This document shows positions 26,670 through 34,870 of a stretch of DNA of 64,000 nt, one piece after another (the stretch's first letter is position 1; the number at the start of each line of letters is the position of its first letter). Below the pieces are notes generated by a model. That model did no database searches, had not been told where the DNA came from, and worked only from the letters and a program-made list of their open reading frames with translations. The position numbers and the translations under genes are program-made. Origin of the DNA: a virus; the IMG/VR virus record IMGVR_UViG_3300037485_002668, positions 35,245 through 99,244 of that record. One strand, 5' to 3'.

Positions 26670-26675
26670 TAAATG

Positions 26676-26773
26676 ACAAGTATTTTGTCAAATCCGGTCA
26701 ATTTGCAAAATGCTTGCATGGATAGAGTCCGGTGTATAAAGCCCTGTTTGTAAGAGTGCAAGCGGGGCTTTTT
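26676..26773 (+). ncRNA. Candidate ~100-nt small RNA
   Basis: The segment between the promoter and an intrinsic terminator (AAAGCCCTG 26738-26746 / CGGGGCTTT 26763-26771, then Ts) contains hairpins GACAA-GTATT-TTGTC and TGCAA-AATGC-TTGCA and no ORF. It runs opposite to the surrounding genes. Structure and signals are visible; expression is inferred. Confidence 0.5.
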
Positions 26774-26789
26774 GCGATCAGTTGGCGTC

Positions 26790-26810
26790 CCACCCAGACA
26801 AGCCGGGTGG
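26790..26810 (-). repeat. Dispersed hairpin element 5 (hairpin only)
   Basis: Stem CCACCCAG/CCGGGTGG with one mismatch, loop ACAAG. The conserved GTCAATCAT half is missing, so this copy is decayed or truncated. Confidence 0.7.
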
Positions 26811-26840
26811 AAACGGGGGCGGACTCTTGGTCAGGTTTGT

Positions 26841-27845
26841 TCAGGGACGCAGGGCGGAAATTTCGCCGGGGGTCCAGGGAACCTGATATGGCGACGGGCG
26901 ATTCCAGGGGGAATTGACCGGGATGCCGGTGACGGACCAGACGGGTTCCCGTTCGCAGCGACAATTCGGATGGGTATCGCTGACGGGATACGGGCCTTCA
27001 CCATGACGCCAGACCTGGCCATCCAGCGCAGCGCAAATTTGACAACAGCCGGCAAAAGCCCGCCATTGATCGTAAGGCACACCAGCGGCATCAGCCATGC
27101 GGTCGTAAGATGCGTTTAACTGAAGCTGCATTTCACTACGTACCGTGCGCATCCACCACCAGGATTGACCTTCCCCCACATTCAAATGTAACCAACGGGC
27201 GATTTCCATCGCATCCGCTTCCCGCTGCGCCATTTCAGGGAGTACCGATTTCAATAATTTAAAATAGTCTTTGCCAATTTTTTCACGCAGGCGACCCGCG
27301 GCGGCAAGACTGGCGGCGGTGAAATAGTCATCGGCGGAGGTAGGAACCACGGGCAGGAATGAATTGGGATCTTTCCATTCGGGTAAACTTTTTTGAATCA
27401 AATCATAAAACTTTTTCAGGCCATAGCTGAACATGGAAAACAGCCAGAACGCCAGGATTGCTTTCTCGGAACTGGACATATTATCTGAATTTTTCGCGCC
27501 GAGTAAGTCGGTTTGCCAATTATCCAGAATCCGTTTCAGGGCGGGTTCCGACATTTCGTCATATTCCCAGGGGTCGGCGGCTTTCTGAAAAGACGCGCGG
27601 ACGCGGTCGATGGCTGGCAGGCGGTACAATTTTAGTAAGTCAGTTTCGTATTCGGTGGTTTTATCCAGCAGGTCGGTTAGCAATTTGTTACTCATTTGGG
27701 ATACTTTTTTATCCGGATGCGGCGCGAGTAACAATTGCATTTCGGACGCGCTGGGTGTGGGTGCGTTGACTTTGGAATGAATACAAATGGCGGCGGGTTC
27801 GGGGATAATGAGTCCCTGAATGATGGAAAGGATACGGTCGTCCAT
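26841..27845 (-). CDS. Phage Mu gpF-like head morphogenesis protein
   Basis: 334 residues. The C-terminal region contains YDRMADAAGVPYDQWRAFAG, CCQICAALDGQVW and DTHPNCRCEREPVW, the signature of Mu gpF/SPP1 gp7 minor head proteins (a paired-Cys, putative zinc-binding end). It normally follows the portal gene; here 25 kb of accessory DNA separates them. A C-terminal start-proximal helix bundle fits packaging-associated roles. Confidence 0.85.
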   Translation of the reverse strand: MDDRILSIIQGLIIPEPAAICIHSKVNAPTPSASEMQLLLAPHPDKKVSQMSNKLLTDLLDKTTEYETDLLKLYRLPAIDRVRASFQKAADPWEYDEMSEPALKRILDNWQTDLLGAKNSDNMSSSEKAILAFWLFSMFSYGLKKFYDLIQKSLPEWKDPNSFLPVVPTSADDYFTAASLAAAGRLREKIGKDYFKLLKSVLPEMAQREADAMEIARWLHLNVGEGQSWWWMRTVRSEMQLQLNASYDRMADAAGVPYDQWRAFAGCCQICAALDGQVWRHGEGPYPVSDTHPNCRCEREPVWSVTGIPVNSPWNRPSPYQVPWTPGEISALRP

Positions 27846-27874
27846 GCGAAAATCCTTAAATTAATTTAATAAAT

Positions 27875-28702
27875 TCAGAATAAATTTCCTTGTTTTAAAA
27901 TCGGGTCTAAACGTTTTTTTATAATCTCGCAATATTCAGGGCTGATTTCGGAACCAATCCAGTTCCGTTTTAACTTAATTGCCATTTTCGCCGTGGTACC
28001 GCTGCCCATAAACGGATCGTAGATTAAATTTCCTTCGTTGCTCCAGCTTATAATGTGGTCGGCAGCAAGTTGTTCAGGGAATATGGCTGGATGCTCAAAA
28101 GCAATTTTGTCTTTACTAGTATTATTAAACGAAACAATATAACTCCAAATGTTTGATATACATTTATCATTTTGTTTTACTTGGTAAATGTGCCTATCCT
28201 TGCATCTACCGTTTTCATCTCTAATGGCGTGATAATTTTTCAATCTTTTGTCTGATTTAGGTTCTAAAATCAAATTCGTAACTAACGGAATCCCCTTCGA
28301 AAGTATGAACATAAACTCAAATAAATTTTTATACCTATTTGTAGACGGAACATTATTTGCAAGTTTATTATAAATCATCGTATCGTGGATATTAAACCCA
28401 ACCTGCCTGAAATAAATCTTCTGGTAAGAACTGGCTAAACTTTCCGACCCGTTTATGGTCATATCGCCAACCACCCATACCACCACGCCGCCCTCTTTGG
28501 TCACTCGGTAAAGTTCCTTCGCAATCGCTTTAAAATCCCAGGTATAACCTTTATAGGTACGGAAACCATTTTTCGGTATAGGGTTAAAATCGGCATCCAT
28601 ATCATCGTAAGGTGGACTGGTCACCGTTAAATCGATAAAATTATCCGGCATCCGTGCCATGGTGTCCAGACAATTTTCACAGTATACTTTATTGATTTCC
28701 AT
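27875..28702 (-). CDS. DNA methyltransferase (TSPPY type)
   Basis: 275 residues. TSPPY at residues 28-32 is the catalytic motif and DPFMGSGTT near residue 225 binds SAM, followed by IGSEISPEYCEII. The catalytic-before-SAM order is the beta class. TSPPY is common in N4-cytosine and some N6-adenine enzymes, so the target base is undecided. The middle (about 28090-28390) is visibly richer in A/T than the two ends, suggesting a swapped target-recognition region. It probably shields phage DNA from host restriction. Confidence 0.85.
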   Translation of the reverse strand: MEINKVYCENCLDTMARMPDNFIDLTVTSPPYDDMDADFNPIPKNGFRTYKGYTWDFKAIAKELYRVTKEGGVVVWVVGDMTINGSESLASSYQKIYFRQVGFNIHDTMIYNKLANNVPSTNRYKNLFEFMFILSKGIPLVTNLILEPKSDKRLKNYHAIRDENGRCKDRHIYQVKQNDKCISNIWSYIVSFNNTSKDKIAFEHPAIFPEQLAADHIISWSNEGNLIYDPFMGSGTTAKMAIKLKRNWIGSEISPEYCEIIKKRLDPILKQGNLF

Positions 28703-28713
28703 ATTAAATCACT

Positions 28714-29436
28714 TTAAATTTCCTGTGGTTCCTGTTTTAGTTGCGCAACGATTTGGAACTTTTCGATTTCGGAATTGCGGGGTTGTTGAAAATAGAAAAT
28801 ATCGTCTTCCCAGGGGATCGGGCGGCGGCGACCCACGCCACAAGGAAGTGGTTTGAACACGTCTTCAAAAGTACGGTGAAACAATGGTTCCGGATATTCG
28901 TTGGTATTCAGGCCGTCCAGGATTTCCGGGCTGGAAGTGCGATAGATGAATTCCCGCAGGAAATCGTGACGGATCCAAATCAGTGATTGTTCCGCCCAGC
29001 CGGGCATAAACGAAATCCCTTCGCCAAAACCGTAACTAATGGGGCAGGTTTGAAGGTACGGGATTAATTTTTCCACGCCCCAGACCAGACAATCCTGTTC
29101 AACGAATAACAGGTCGAAATGGTTCATTAAGGCGTATTGGGCGGCCATAATCAACGTGGCGTGGAAATCGTGCTGGTGGGGGAGTTGCTGCGCGTCCAGG
29201 TAGCCGGTGACGATGGTTTGGGAAATGGGCTGAAAGTATTTCAACGGCAACACGGGCGGAGTCGGGCAGTTGGAAACGTAAATGAAATAGTGCGCGGGTT
29301 TCAGCCATTTTTCCAGCGGGGGGAGCCAGTAATGGTTGAGCCAGTACGGATCCAGGCACTGTTGGCTGCGGTTGGGGTTGGCGTGGGCGGTAGGGGCGCT
29401 GAACCAACCGGTGGCGAGGAGGAGGTTTTTGAACAT
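28714..29436 (-). CDS. Glycosyltransferase-like protein (GT-A type, tentative)
   Basis: 240 residues. LMNHFDLLFVEQDCLVWG in the middle resembles the acidic metal-site region of GT-A enzymes, and the C terminus has WEDDIFYFQQ. It sits in the accessory glycan block next to a methyltransferase. No exact family recognised; assignment rests on fold-level pattern and neighbours. Confidence 0.5.
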   Translation of the reverse strand: MFKNLLLATGWFSAPTAHANPNRSQQCLDPYWLNHYWLPPLEKWLKPAHYFIYVSNCPTPPVLPLKYFQPISQTIVTGYLDAQQLPHQHDFHATLIMAAQYALMNHFDLLFVEQDCLVWGVEKLIPYLQTCPISYGFGEGISFMPGWAEQSLIWIRHDFLREFIYRTSSPEILDGLNTNEYPEPLFHRTFEDVFKPLPCGVGRRRPIPWEDDIFYFQQPRNSEIEKFQIVAQLKQEPQEI

Positions 29437-29459
29437 AGTTTTTTCCTTCCATTGGTTTT

Positions 29460-29726
29460 TTAATCACCAATTTTTTCAGATATCTTTTTTAATTCGCCGG
29501 CAAACCATATAAATTCAGTATTTTTGGCTGCTCTGTCTTCCAGCATATTACTTAATATTTCTAGTTTTTGTTTTGCCCACGACAGCCGGTTCTTTCTCGA
29601 AATGTTTTTCGATAATTCAGTACTAATAAATTCAAATGCCCAGGATGGTATTTCAAAAAATCCGACTTCAGGAATTTTGTTTAAAGGATAGCCATAATTT
29701 CCGGGATAAAATTTGATAGTTTCCAT
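29460..29726 (-). CDS. Small helical protein, unknown
   Basis: 88 residues; residues 25-85 look helical and charged. It lies just downstream of the type IV-B-like operon but beyond hairpin element 6. A small helical protein near csf genes invites comparison with Cas11, but it is shorter than usual and outside the hairpin-bounded cassette, so the link is weak. Confidence 0.6.
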   Translation of the reverse strand: METIKFYPGNYGYPLNKIPEVGFFEIPSWAFEFISTELSKNISRKNRLSWAKQKLEILSNMLEDRAAKNTEFIWFAGELKKISEKIGD

Positions 29727-29743
29727 AATAATTCCTGTTTTTT

Positions 29744-29780
29744 GCTGTCAATCATCATTCCACCCAGGCAAGCTGGGTGG
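29744..29780 (-). repeat. Dispersed hairpin element 6 (downstream end of csf cassette)
   Basis: Perfect stem CCACCCAG/CTGGGTGG, loop GCAAG, full GCTGTCAATCAT flank. It closes the cysH end of the type IV-B-like operon. Confidence 0.95.
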
Positions 29781-29804
29781 TGTGGATTAAATTTTTTTAT
29801 ACCT

Positions 29805-30548
29805 TCAAAGATAACTTCTGATTTCAGGACATTTCGTAACTAAAAAATTGAACTGCTCAGGATAGTTCCGTTTCAAAAACAGATAAAATCCACGCTCGCC
29901 AATACTTAAAATATACCAATTTACACGAATCCACTCACGTTCCGGAATCGTATTGGCTTTTAAATAAATCGGATGGTATTCGTAGTCCGAATGAGTTATA
30001 AAAGAAAAAATATCATTGGCGTCTAAATAGGCGACGGGATAACAACTAAAAGCCTTAAAAGATTTGTTAAAAAAATAAGTGCCATTGACGCCAATGGTCA
30101 TTTTACGGGCACGGCTTTCCTGAACCCGGATCCCGGTAATCACCAGGTCATATTCCTTGTTCGTATTCCACCAGGGTTTTAAAATTTCCTTATTGACTTT
30201 ATTAATCGCCGTCAAATCAAAATACCCGGCCGTTAACTTTGCAATCAAAGGGTCAATCTTGGGATTAATTTCCCTTAAATTAAAGCCCAATTTTTCAGCG
30301 GCGGCCTTTACAAATGAATCAGTTTCAGGAAATTCGTAACCACTATTGAACCAAACCAACTCAGGCGTAAGGTTCAACTGTTTACACAAAATCGCACAGG
30401 TCAAGGAGTCTTTGCCGCCGCTAAAAGACAACGCTATTTTCTGTTTATTTTTACTGGCATTCTCCAGGATCAATTTGGCCCGTTTTATTTTTAGCATGAC
30501 CCGATTATTTTGATAATTCATCAAATCGAATTGCGTAAATTTATGCAC
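29805..30548 (-). CDS. cysH: CysH-like PAPS-reductase family protein of type IV-B module
   Basis: 247 residues. FSGGKDS (S43-S48) is the PP-loop ATP/PAPS site and GIRVQESRAR (139-148) matches the GIRxxES(R) motif of the family; YLDANDIFSFI is also typical. The gene starts 3 bp after csf3 and ends the operon. CysH-like genes are the characteristic companion of type IV-B CRISPR loci, where their role is not settled. Sulfate assimilation is unlikely here because no other cys genes are near. The AT-rich composition is shared with csf1-csf3. Confidence 0.85.
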   Translation of the reverse strand: MHKFTQFDLMNYQNNRVMLKIKRAKLILENASKNKQKIALSFSGGKDSLTCAILCKQLNLTPELVWFNSGYEFPETDSFVKAAAEKLGFNLREINPKIDPLIAKLTAGYFDLTAINKVNKEILKPWWNTNKEYDLVITGIRVQESRARKMTIGVNGTYFFNKSFKAFSCYPVAYLDANDIFSFITHSDYEYHPIYLKANTIPEREWIRVNWYILSIGERGFYLFLKRNYPEQFNFLVTKCPEIRSYL

Positions 30549-30551
30549 GGT

Positions 30552-31307
30552 CTACGCCCTGGCCAATGGTTTCAACTTAGTACCCGCAGGATATGAATTT
30601 ACTGGCTTTGAATTTATACCATAATACGGCGGACAAATTGGGCGCATTTCTATAAAATCATTTTCAGGAAACCAGCCTTTTTGTTTACAATAATCGACAG
30701 GCAAAGGACGCATTAATTTATCATAACGCATTAATGCAAAAGACGAATTGCCATTTTGTTTTTCAATTTCCCAGGTACATTCACCCCAACCGACACTATG
30801 CTTTTTACCGATATGAGCGGGATTGGGGATTATTTTTTTCAGCAATTCGATATTGCCTTCGCCAAAAATTTTATAATGCTTACGGTCAGAATATAAAGTT
30901 GGCATCAGATACGATTTAAAATCGCCTTGTTGGACGGAAACGCGTTTTGCATTTACCGAATTTAATAGTCGCTTTTCAAAACGTTTAGTCCAGTAAGTTG
31001 ATTTTTCAGGCAAATCAAAGAGATAACTACACATATAAAAAAAAGTATCTTTAAACTGGACTTTAAAAAGTGGAATCGTAATGGGCACCAACTCATCATG
31101 ATCATAACTCAAATTGAAATAATCAGATTGCAATACGTAAAGCATGGTATAGTGTGCAATCACCGAATCAAACGCCAAAATATCATTGCCACTGCGACCT
31201 GTTTTAAATTCAAGATGAATGATAAAATTTTCATTCAGTGCGCTTTTACGGGTCAGATTATTCCAATTTTCGACTTTGTTTAAAATTGAAGGTTCTAATT
31301 TTCGCAA
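30552..31307 (-). CDS. csf3: Csf3-like (Cas5 family) type IV CRISPR effector subunit
   Basis: 251 residues. IGKKHSVGWGECTWEIE (166-182) matches the conserved glycine-rich (I/F)GKKRxxGYGxV segment of Csf3/Cas5-type RAMP proteins. The C terminus has EMRPICPPYYG and a basic end. It lies 11 bp after csf2 and 3 bp before cysH, the order expected for subtype IV-B. Cas5 proteins cap the RNA 5' end in effector complexes. Identification is by motif and order together; either alone would be weaker. Confidence 0.8.
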   Translation of the reverse strand: MRKLEPSILNKVENWNNLTRKSALNENFIIHLEFKTGRSGNDILAFDSVIAHYTMLYVLQSDYFNLSYDHDELVPITIPLFKVQFKDTFFYMCSYLFDLPEKSTYWTKRFEKRLLNSVNAKRVSVQQGDFKSYLMPTLYSDRKHYKIFGEGNIELLKKIIPNPAHIGKKHSVGWGECTWEIEKQNGNSSFALMRYDKLMRPLPVDYCKQKGWFPENDFIEMRPICPPYYGINSKPVNSYPAGTKLKPLARA

Positions 31308-31318
31308 GGTAGCATCCG

Positions 31319-32506
31319 TTATTTTTTTAAATTTAACTGGTTCAGAGTGGCTTTAATTGCATCGCGCTGATTTGTTAAAAATGAATTTGCTAAAGTCGGA
31401 TCTAATTGCTGATCGTAACAGACGTTAATTTTCCCAAAACCCGCCCGGCTCATGCCACCGATTTTTCCATCTTCAGCAAAGAGAGTTAGCATCAAATGCA
31501 AAAAGGCGGTTTCAACTTCATTCAAATAAAAATGATCAACCGACCAATTAAACAGACAGCCCGCTTCCATCGCCAAAATAGAATAAAACATCTGAACATG
31601 CGAACCGCCCAATTCAGCCTGCCATTCTGGCGTAATAGCACCTTCATAATCATCTACCCGCGTCATGAAATATTCTTTAAGATAGCTAATCGCAGGCCGG
31701 TCATTCTGGCCGTTTTCCATACAATGTAAATGGGCAAAATTGACATTTATTTTGCCGGGCAAATCTTCGTTTCCAATCATGGCGCCTAAAATAGACAAAA
31801 ACGGCAATTTTTCACGTAGCTCCCGTTTGGTTGCAATATCCACAAATCCAGTCGATTTGGTTAACATACCGCCGCTAAAAAGAGTATGGTAAGCTTTCGG
31901 TTCATAAATTTGATGGGGGTCGGCGTTCTCAAAAACAATTTTTGTGACATAAGCCATAAGTTGATCCCGCATCCGGCCACGAATTGAATTGCCTGGGATA
32001 GTCGGAACCAAGAAGTCTGATTCGGTAGTAAGGATGTCTTCAGAAATAACGAACCCCTCGCGGAAATTGAAGGATTCGGTTTGGTAAATGGCCGCAGCTA
32101 CGAACAGATCAATATTTTCACGCGCCCACTGAAGAATGTTCAAATTTTCATCTTTTGAAAGTCCGAAAGCAAATTTAGTGGTATATTGATAAAAAGACGG
32201 CTCCGCTATTGGCAGGTGTTTTAAAAGATTAGTAAAAAATTGGGAGATCGTCGAGCTACACAAAGCGGCAAACACACGATCCCGAAACGCTTCGGTAAAT
32301 GAACGGGAACCAAAATTATCTTTATTGCAGTTACGATAAAACGAACCGACACATTTAATAAGCTCTTCAGCGATTTCTTTTTTAATAACAATCGTTTTTT
32401 TTGAATGCGGGACATGAATCATATAGGGAAGCTGAATGTTCCCCGATTTATCCCCACCTACGAAAACAGGGTCAATTGCGGTAATCGTTGCGTTTATTCT
32501 GGACAT
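31319..32506 (-). CDS. csf2: Csf2-like (Cas7 family) type IV CRISPR backbone protein
   Basis: 395 residues. FLVPTIPGNSIRGRMRDQL (PGNSIRG at 170-176) is the Cas7-family motif seen in Csf2 and Csm3/Cmr-type RAMP proteins, and GGMSRAGFGKINV (350-362) is the C-terminal glycine-rich segment. HTLFSGGMLTKS and SILGAMIGNEDLPGKI also fit Csf2. It overlaps csf1 by 13 nt. Cas7 subunits coat the guide RNA as a filament. Type III Cas7 was considered, but the csf1 zinc protein and cysH neighbours favour type IV-B. Confidence 0.85.
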   Translation of the reverse strand: MSRINATITAIDPVFVGGDKSGNIQLPYMIHVPHSKKTIVIKKEIAEELIKCVGSFYRNCNKDNFGSRSFTEAFRDRVFAALCSSTISQFFTNLLKHLPIAEPSFYQYTTKFAFGLSKDENLNILQWARENIDLFVAAAIYQTESFNFREGFVISEDILTTESDFLVPTIPGNSIRGRMRDQLMAYVTKIVFENADPHQIYEPKAYHTLFSGGMLTKSTGFVDIATKRELREKLPFLSILGAMIGNEDLPGKINVNFAHLHCMENGQNDRPAISYLKEYFMTRVDDYEGAITPEWQAELGGSHVQMFYSILAMEAGCLFNWSVDHFYLNEVETAFLHLMLTLFAEDGKIGGMSRAGFGKINVCYDQQLDPTLANSFLTNQRDAIKATLNQLNLKK

Positions 32507-33183
32507 GTTTTTACCTCTTCTGTTTTGATTTTATAAAGTGAATTAACCATTAATTTAAATTGTTCCGTATGTCGGACGGGTTGTAATTTTTTATAATCCG
32601 AAAAACTTAGGCTGTACTTTTGAAATTTCCAGGGTGGAATCGTACCGGCCAGCAGTTCATCTTTGGTACATTTATTTTCATAAAATGATTTTGCGATTTT
32701 ATAAAAATCAAACCACCGGGAGCGTTCAAACTGGATATTCAAGTTGTCAGTACAGACGTAAAATAATGCTGAATTATGTGAAACAAGCGACTTAAAAGCA
32801 ATATGTTTTTTCCCGCTCTGGCTAAAAACCAGAATAAACGGCGGGTTAAACGAATGTTCAAATAGATAGAACGGCTTTTCACTAAAGTCGATTTTAATAA
32901 ATTGATTGTTTTCTACCAGGTACGAATACAATCGCAAGCCACACCGCGCACCTTTGGGGCTTGCCAGGCTTTCATCGGAAAGTGAAAAAACGCAAAAATC
33001 ACAAAGTACGTCGGATTGTTTGTACCTCAGCATATTATAATCGGTAAAGTTGCCTGAAAAAATCTCTTTAGCTTTACGCCATTCTGACATGATTCGCGTG
33101 CCACCACATAGACAGCAGGTTTGGTCAGAATCGATTCCTGGCTTTTGCGTGATGGCGGTTACGATAAATTCTGTGTTGGTCAT
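32494..33183 (-). CDS. csf1: Csf1-like (Cas8-like) type IV CRISPR protein
   Basis: 229 residues. CxxC at C23-C26 and C61-C64 form the zinc finger seen in Csf1, and the length (~230) is typical. The C terminus (KYSLSFSDYKKLQPVRHTEQF) is basic and helical. It is the first gene of the operon, directly behind hairpin element 7. A nine-codon leader starting in the element, MIDSQKEAT, ends with a TGA overlapping this ATG. Between csf1 and csf2 there is no room for the cas11 gene normally found in IV-B. Confidence 0.8.
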   Translation of the reverse strand: MTNTEFIVTAITQKPGIDSDQTCCLCGGTRIMSEWRKAKEIFSGNFTDYNMLRYKQSDVLCDFCVFSLSDESLASPKGARCGLRLYSYLVENNQFIKIDFSEKPFYLFEHSFNPPFILVFSQSGKKHIAFKSLVSHNSALFYVCTDNLNIQFERSRWFDFYKIAKSFYENKCTKDELLAGTIPPWKFQKYSLSFSDYKKLQPVRHTEQFKLMVNSLYKIKTEEVKTCPE

Positions 33184-33197
33184 GTGGCCTCTTTTTG

Positions 33198-33234
33198 GCT
33201 GTCAATCATGATTCCACACGGGCAGGCCGTGTGG
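33198..33234 (-). repeat. Dispersed hairpin element 7 (upstream end of csf cassette)
   Basis: Perfect stem CCACACGG/CCGTGTGG, loop GCAGG, full flank. It lies 14 bp before csf1 and forms the start side of the type IV-B-like cassette. Confidence 0.95.
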
Positions 33235-33244
33235 TGATATTGGG

Positions 33245-34003
33245 TTATTCAAGTAATGTCAGGTATTCGTTCCAAATCCAGGTGTCACGGATGTCTTTTA
33301 ATTCGGATTTGGGCCAGGTGTCGGGCTGGCGTTCGACCAGGGATTTATAATGCGCGCCCCAATAAATGAGATCCATTTTCTTTTCCCAGGCCAGTGTACG
33401 GCGGGCAAGTTCGGCCTCTTTGCGCTGACGCCAATCGGAACGGAGCCAATAGTGCAAGGTTACGAGTTCATCGTGTTGCAGGATTTGGCGATTGGGGGCG
33501 GCCAGGCGTTCACCGTCAATTTCCAGGTCGGCGTGGTATTTGAACGCTAACTGGATGGGTAAATCGACTTTGTCTTTATAAAAAAAGTATTGGGTGCGGG
33601 GGTCAAAATGGTCGTTTTCGTCACCCGTGTAAAAGAAATTGAAAATATGCGCGAAGTCGATGGTATTGAAACCCTGAGCGTCTGCCAGTTCGATAAAGCT
33701 GCGCAAGGTGCGATGACGGCGGACGTAATAGAACATGTCCATACCGGCAATGACCGCCCAATCGGGTTTTAATTTATGCACGGCGGCGGTGTACTGGGCG
33801 TTCAATTTGGCCAGGGAAAAGATACCCTGGGTGTTGAACCGCTCGCCGGGGCAGCCGTTGGCCTGAAGATATTCCCATGAGCCGTCGGAGGACATGTTAT
33901 CCAGCGAATAGACGGCGTCGAATTCCTGTTCTTTGGCGTATTGGAGTTTGTATGGGAGCAAGGCCAGTTCGTTGTACAGGCATTGAAATAAAATGATTTT
34001 CAT
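33245..34003 (-). CDS. Glycosyltransferase family 2-like protein
   Basis: 252 residues. DAVYSLDNMSSDGSWEYL matches the nucleotide-sugar-binding start of GT2_4/GT92-like enzymes (DNxSxDGT) and DWAVIAGMDMFYY is in the position of the metal-binding acidic motif. It ends 11 bp before hairpin element 7 and follows another GT2-like gene. Likely transfers a sugar to a virion or host glycan. Confidence 0.7.
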   Translation of the reverse strand: MKIILFQCLYNELALLPYKLQYAKEQEFDAVYSLDNMSSDGSWEYLQANGCPGERFNTQGIFSLAKLNAQYTAAVHKLKPDWAVIAGMDMFYYVRRHRTLRSFIELADAQGFNTIDFAHIFNFFYTGDENDHFDPRTQYFFYKDKVDLPIQLAFKYHADLEIDGERLAAPNRQILQHDELVTLHYWLRSDWRQRKEAELARRTLAWEKKMDLIYWGAHYKSLVERQPDTWPKSELKDIRDTWIWNEYLTLLE

Positions 34004-34021
34004 AAATAGATTCTCAGGTTT

Positions 34022-34870
34022 TTATTTACTCAAATTTTGTTCGGGATAAAGTTCCCAAACCTTTTTTTGATTTTGGTTTGCCAAATCCCGGTATTTGGGG
34101 TCGAGCAGTTGCGCCAGTACGGGCGGCGGTACCGTGCTCATTAATTGAAAATGGGTCGCGGGTTTGAAAGGCGGCGACGGGTTCGTGAAAAAATCGTCAC
34201 GGTTGGAAACGTTATTCAATCCCGAAGTGTTCAGACTTAAATGGAAATCGGAGTCGGGCGTCCAGTCGACATTTAACGGCGCGGCTTTTTGGGCGGTGAA
34301 TTGTTGGAAAAGCCAATGGTCTACAAAACGGCGGGTCTGGCTGACGGGAACTTTTCGGAACCAGTCGGTTTTAGCGCCTATGTCCAATGAGCAGCGGGAA
34401 CTGGAGGGGACGGGGTAACTCTGATAATCAAATTCCAGGGTGCGTTGGGACTTGAAATCGAAAAAATAACCACGGCGGGCTTGAATCCAGTCGGGCGGAT
34501 TCGGACTGGAAAAAAGTTCCCAGGAATTACGCAGGCGCAAGGGGTGGGAATAGCAATCCGCCGCCTGGAGTAAGAAACCCAGGGAGGTGGGGCTGGCCAG
34601 GTTCCCCAACAAACGCCATTTTTCGGATAGGGGAATCCAACTTTGCAGGGGAACATATTCGATACGGGCGCAATTGACCAGGGTCAGGCGGTCGGCATAG
34701 GTTTCGATGGCGGCTTGACCTAGCGGAGAATCGAATTGTTCCTCGGCAATCAGGAGTTCCCAGCGGAAATAGGAAAAGATAACGTCCTGGCGGCAAAGGG
34801 ATTCGAGCGCGAGCCAGGCGATGTTCTGGGCGCGATAGAGGGGCAGAGCGACGGTGAGGGTGATGTTCAT
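34022..34870 (-). CDS. Glycosyltransferase family 2-like protein
   Basis: 282 residues. The N terminus MNITLTVALPLYRAQNIAWLALESLCRQ matches the GT2 opening (PVYNRxxxLxxALESLxxQ), followed by WELLIAEEQFDSP. The ATG overlaps the stop of the 105-residue gene. It forms a pair with the next GT2-like gene. Confidence 0.7.
   Translation of the reverse strand: MNITLTVALPLYRAQNIAWLALESLCRQDVIFSYFRWELLIAEEQFDSPLGQAAIETYADRLTLVNCARIEYVPLQSWIPLSEKWRLLGNLASPTSLGFLLQAADCYSHPLRLRNSWELFSSPNPPDWIQARRGYFFDFKSQRTLEFDYQSYPVPSSSRCSLDIGAKTDWFRKVPVSQTRRFVDHWLFQQFTAQKAAPLNVDWTPDSDFHLSLNTSGLNNVSNRDDFFTNPSPPFKPATHFQLMSTVPPPVLAQLLDPKYRDLANQNQKKVWELYPEQNLSK

Noticed and set aside
26698-26964. 88-residue minus-strand ORF
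   Set aside because: It lies opposite the candidate small RNA, covers the promoter/hairpin region and the end of gpF in another frame, and has a low-complexity, arginine-rich translation without a ribosome site.
29460-29726. 88-residue gene as Cas11
   Set aside because: Shorter than known Cas11 proteins, outside the hairpin-bounded cassette and with no diagnostic motif; kept only as a remote possibility.
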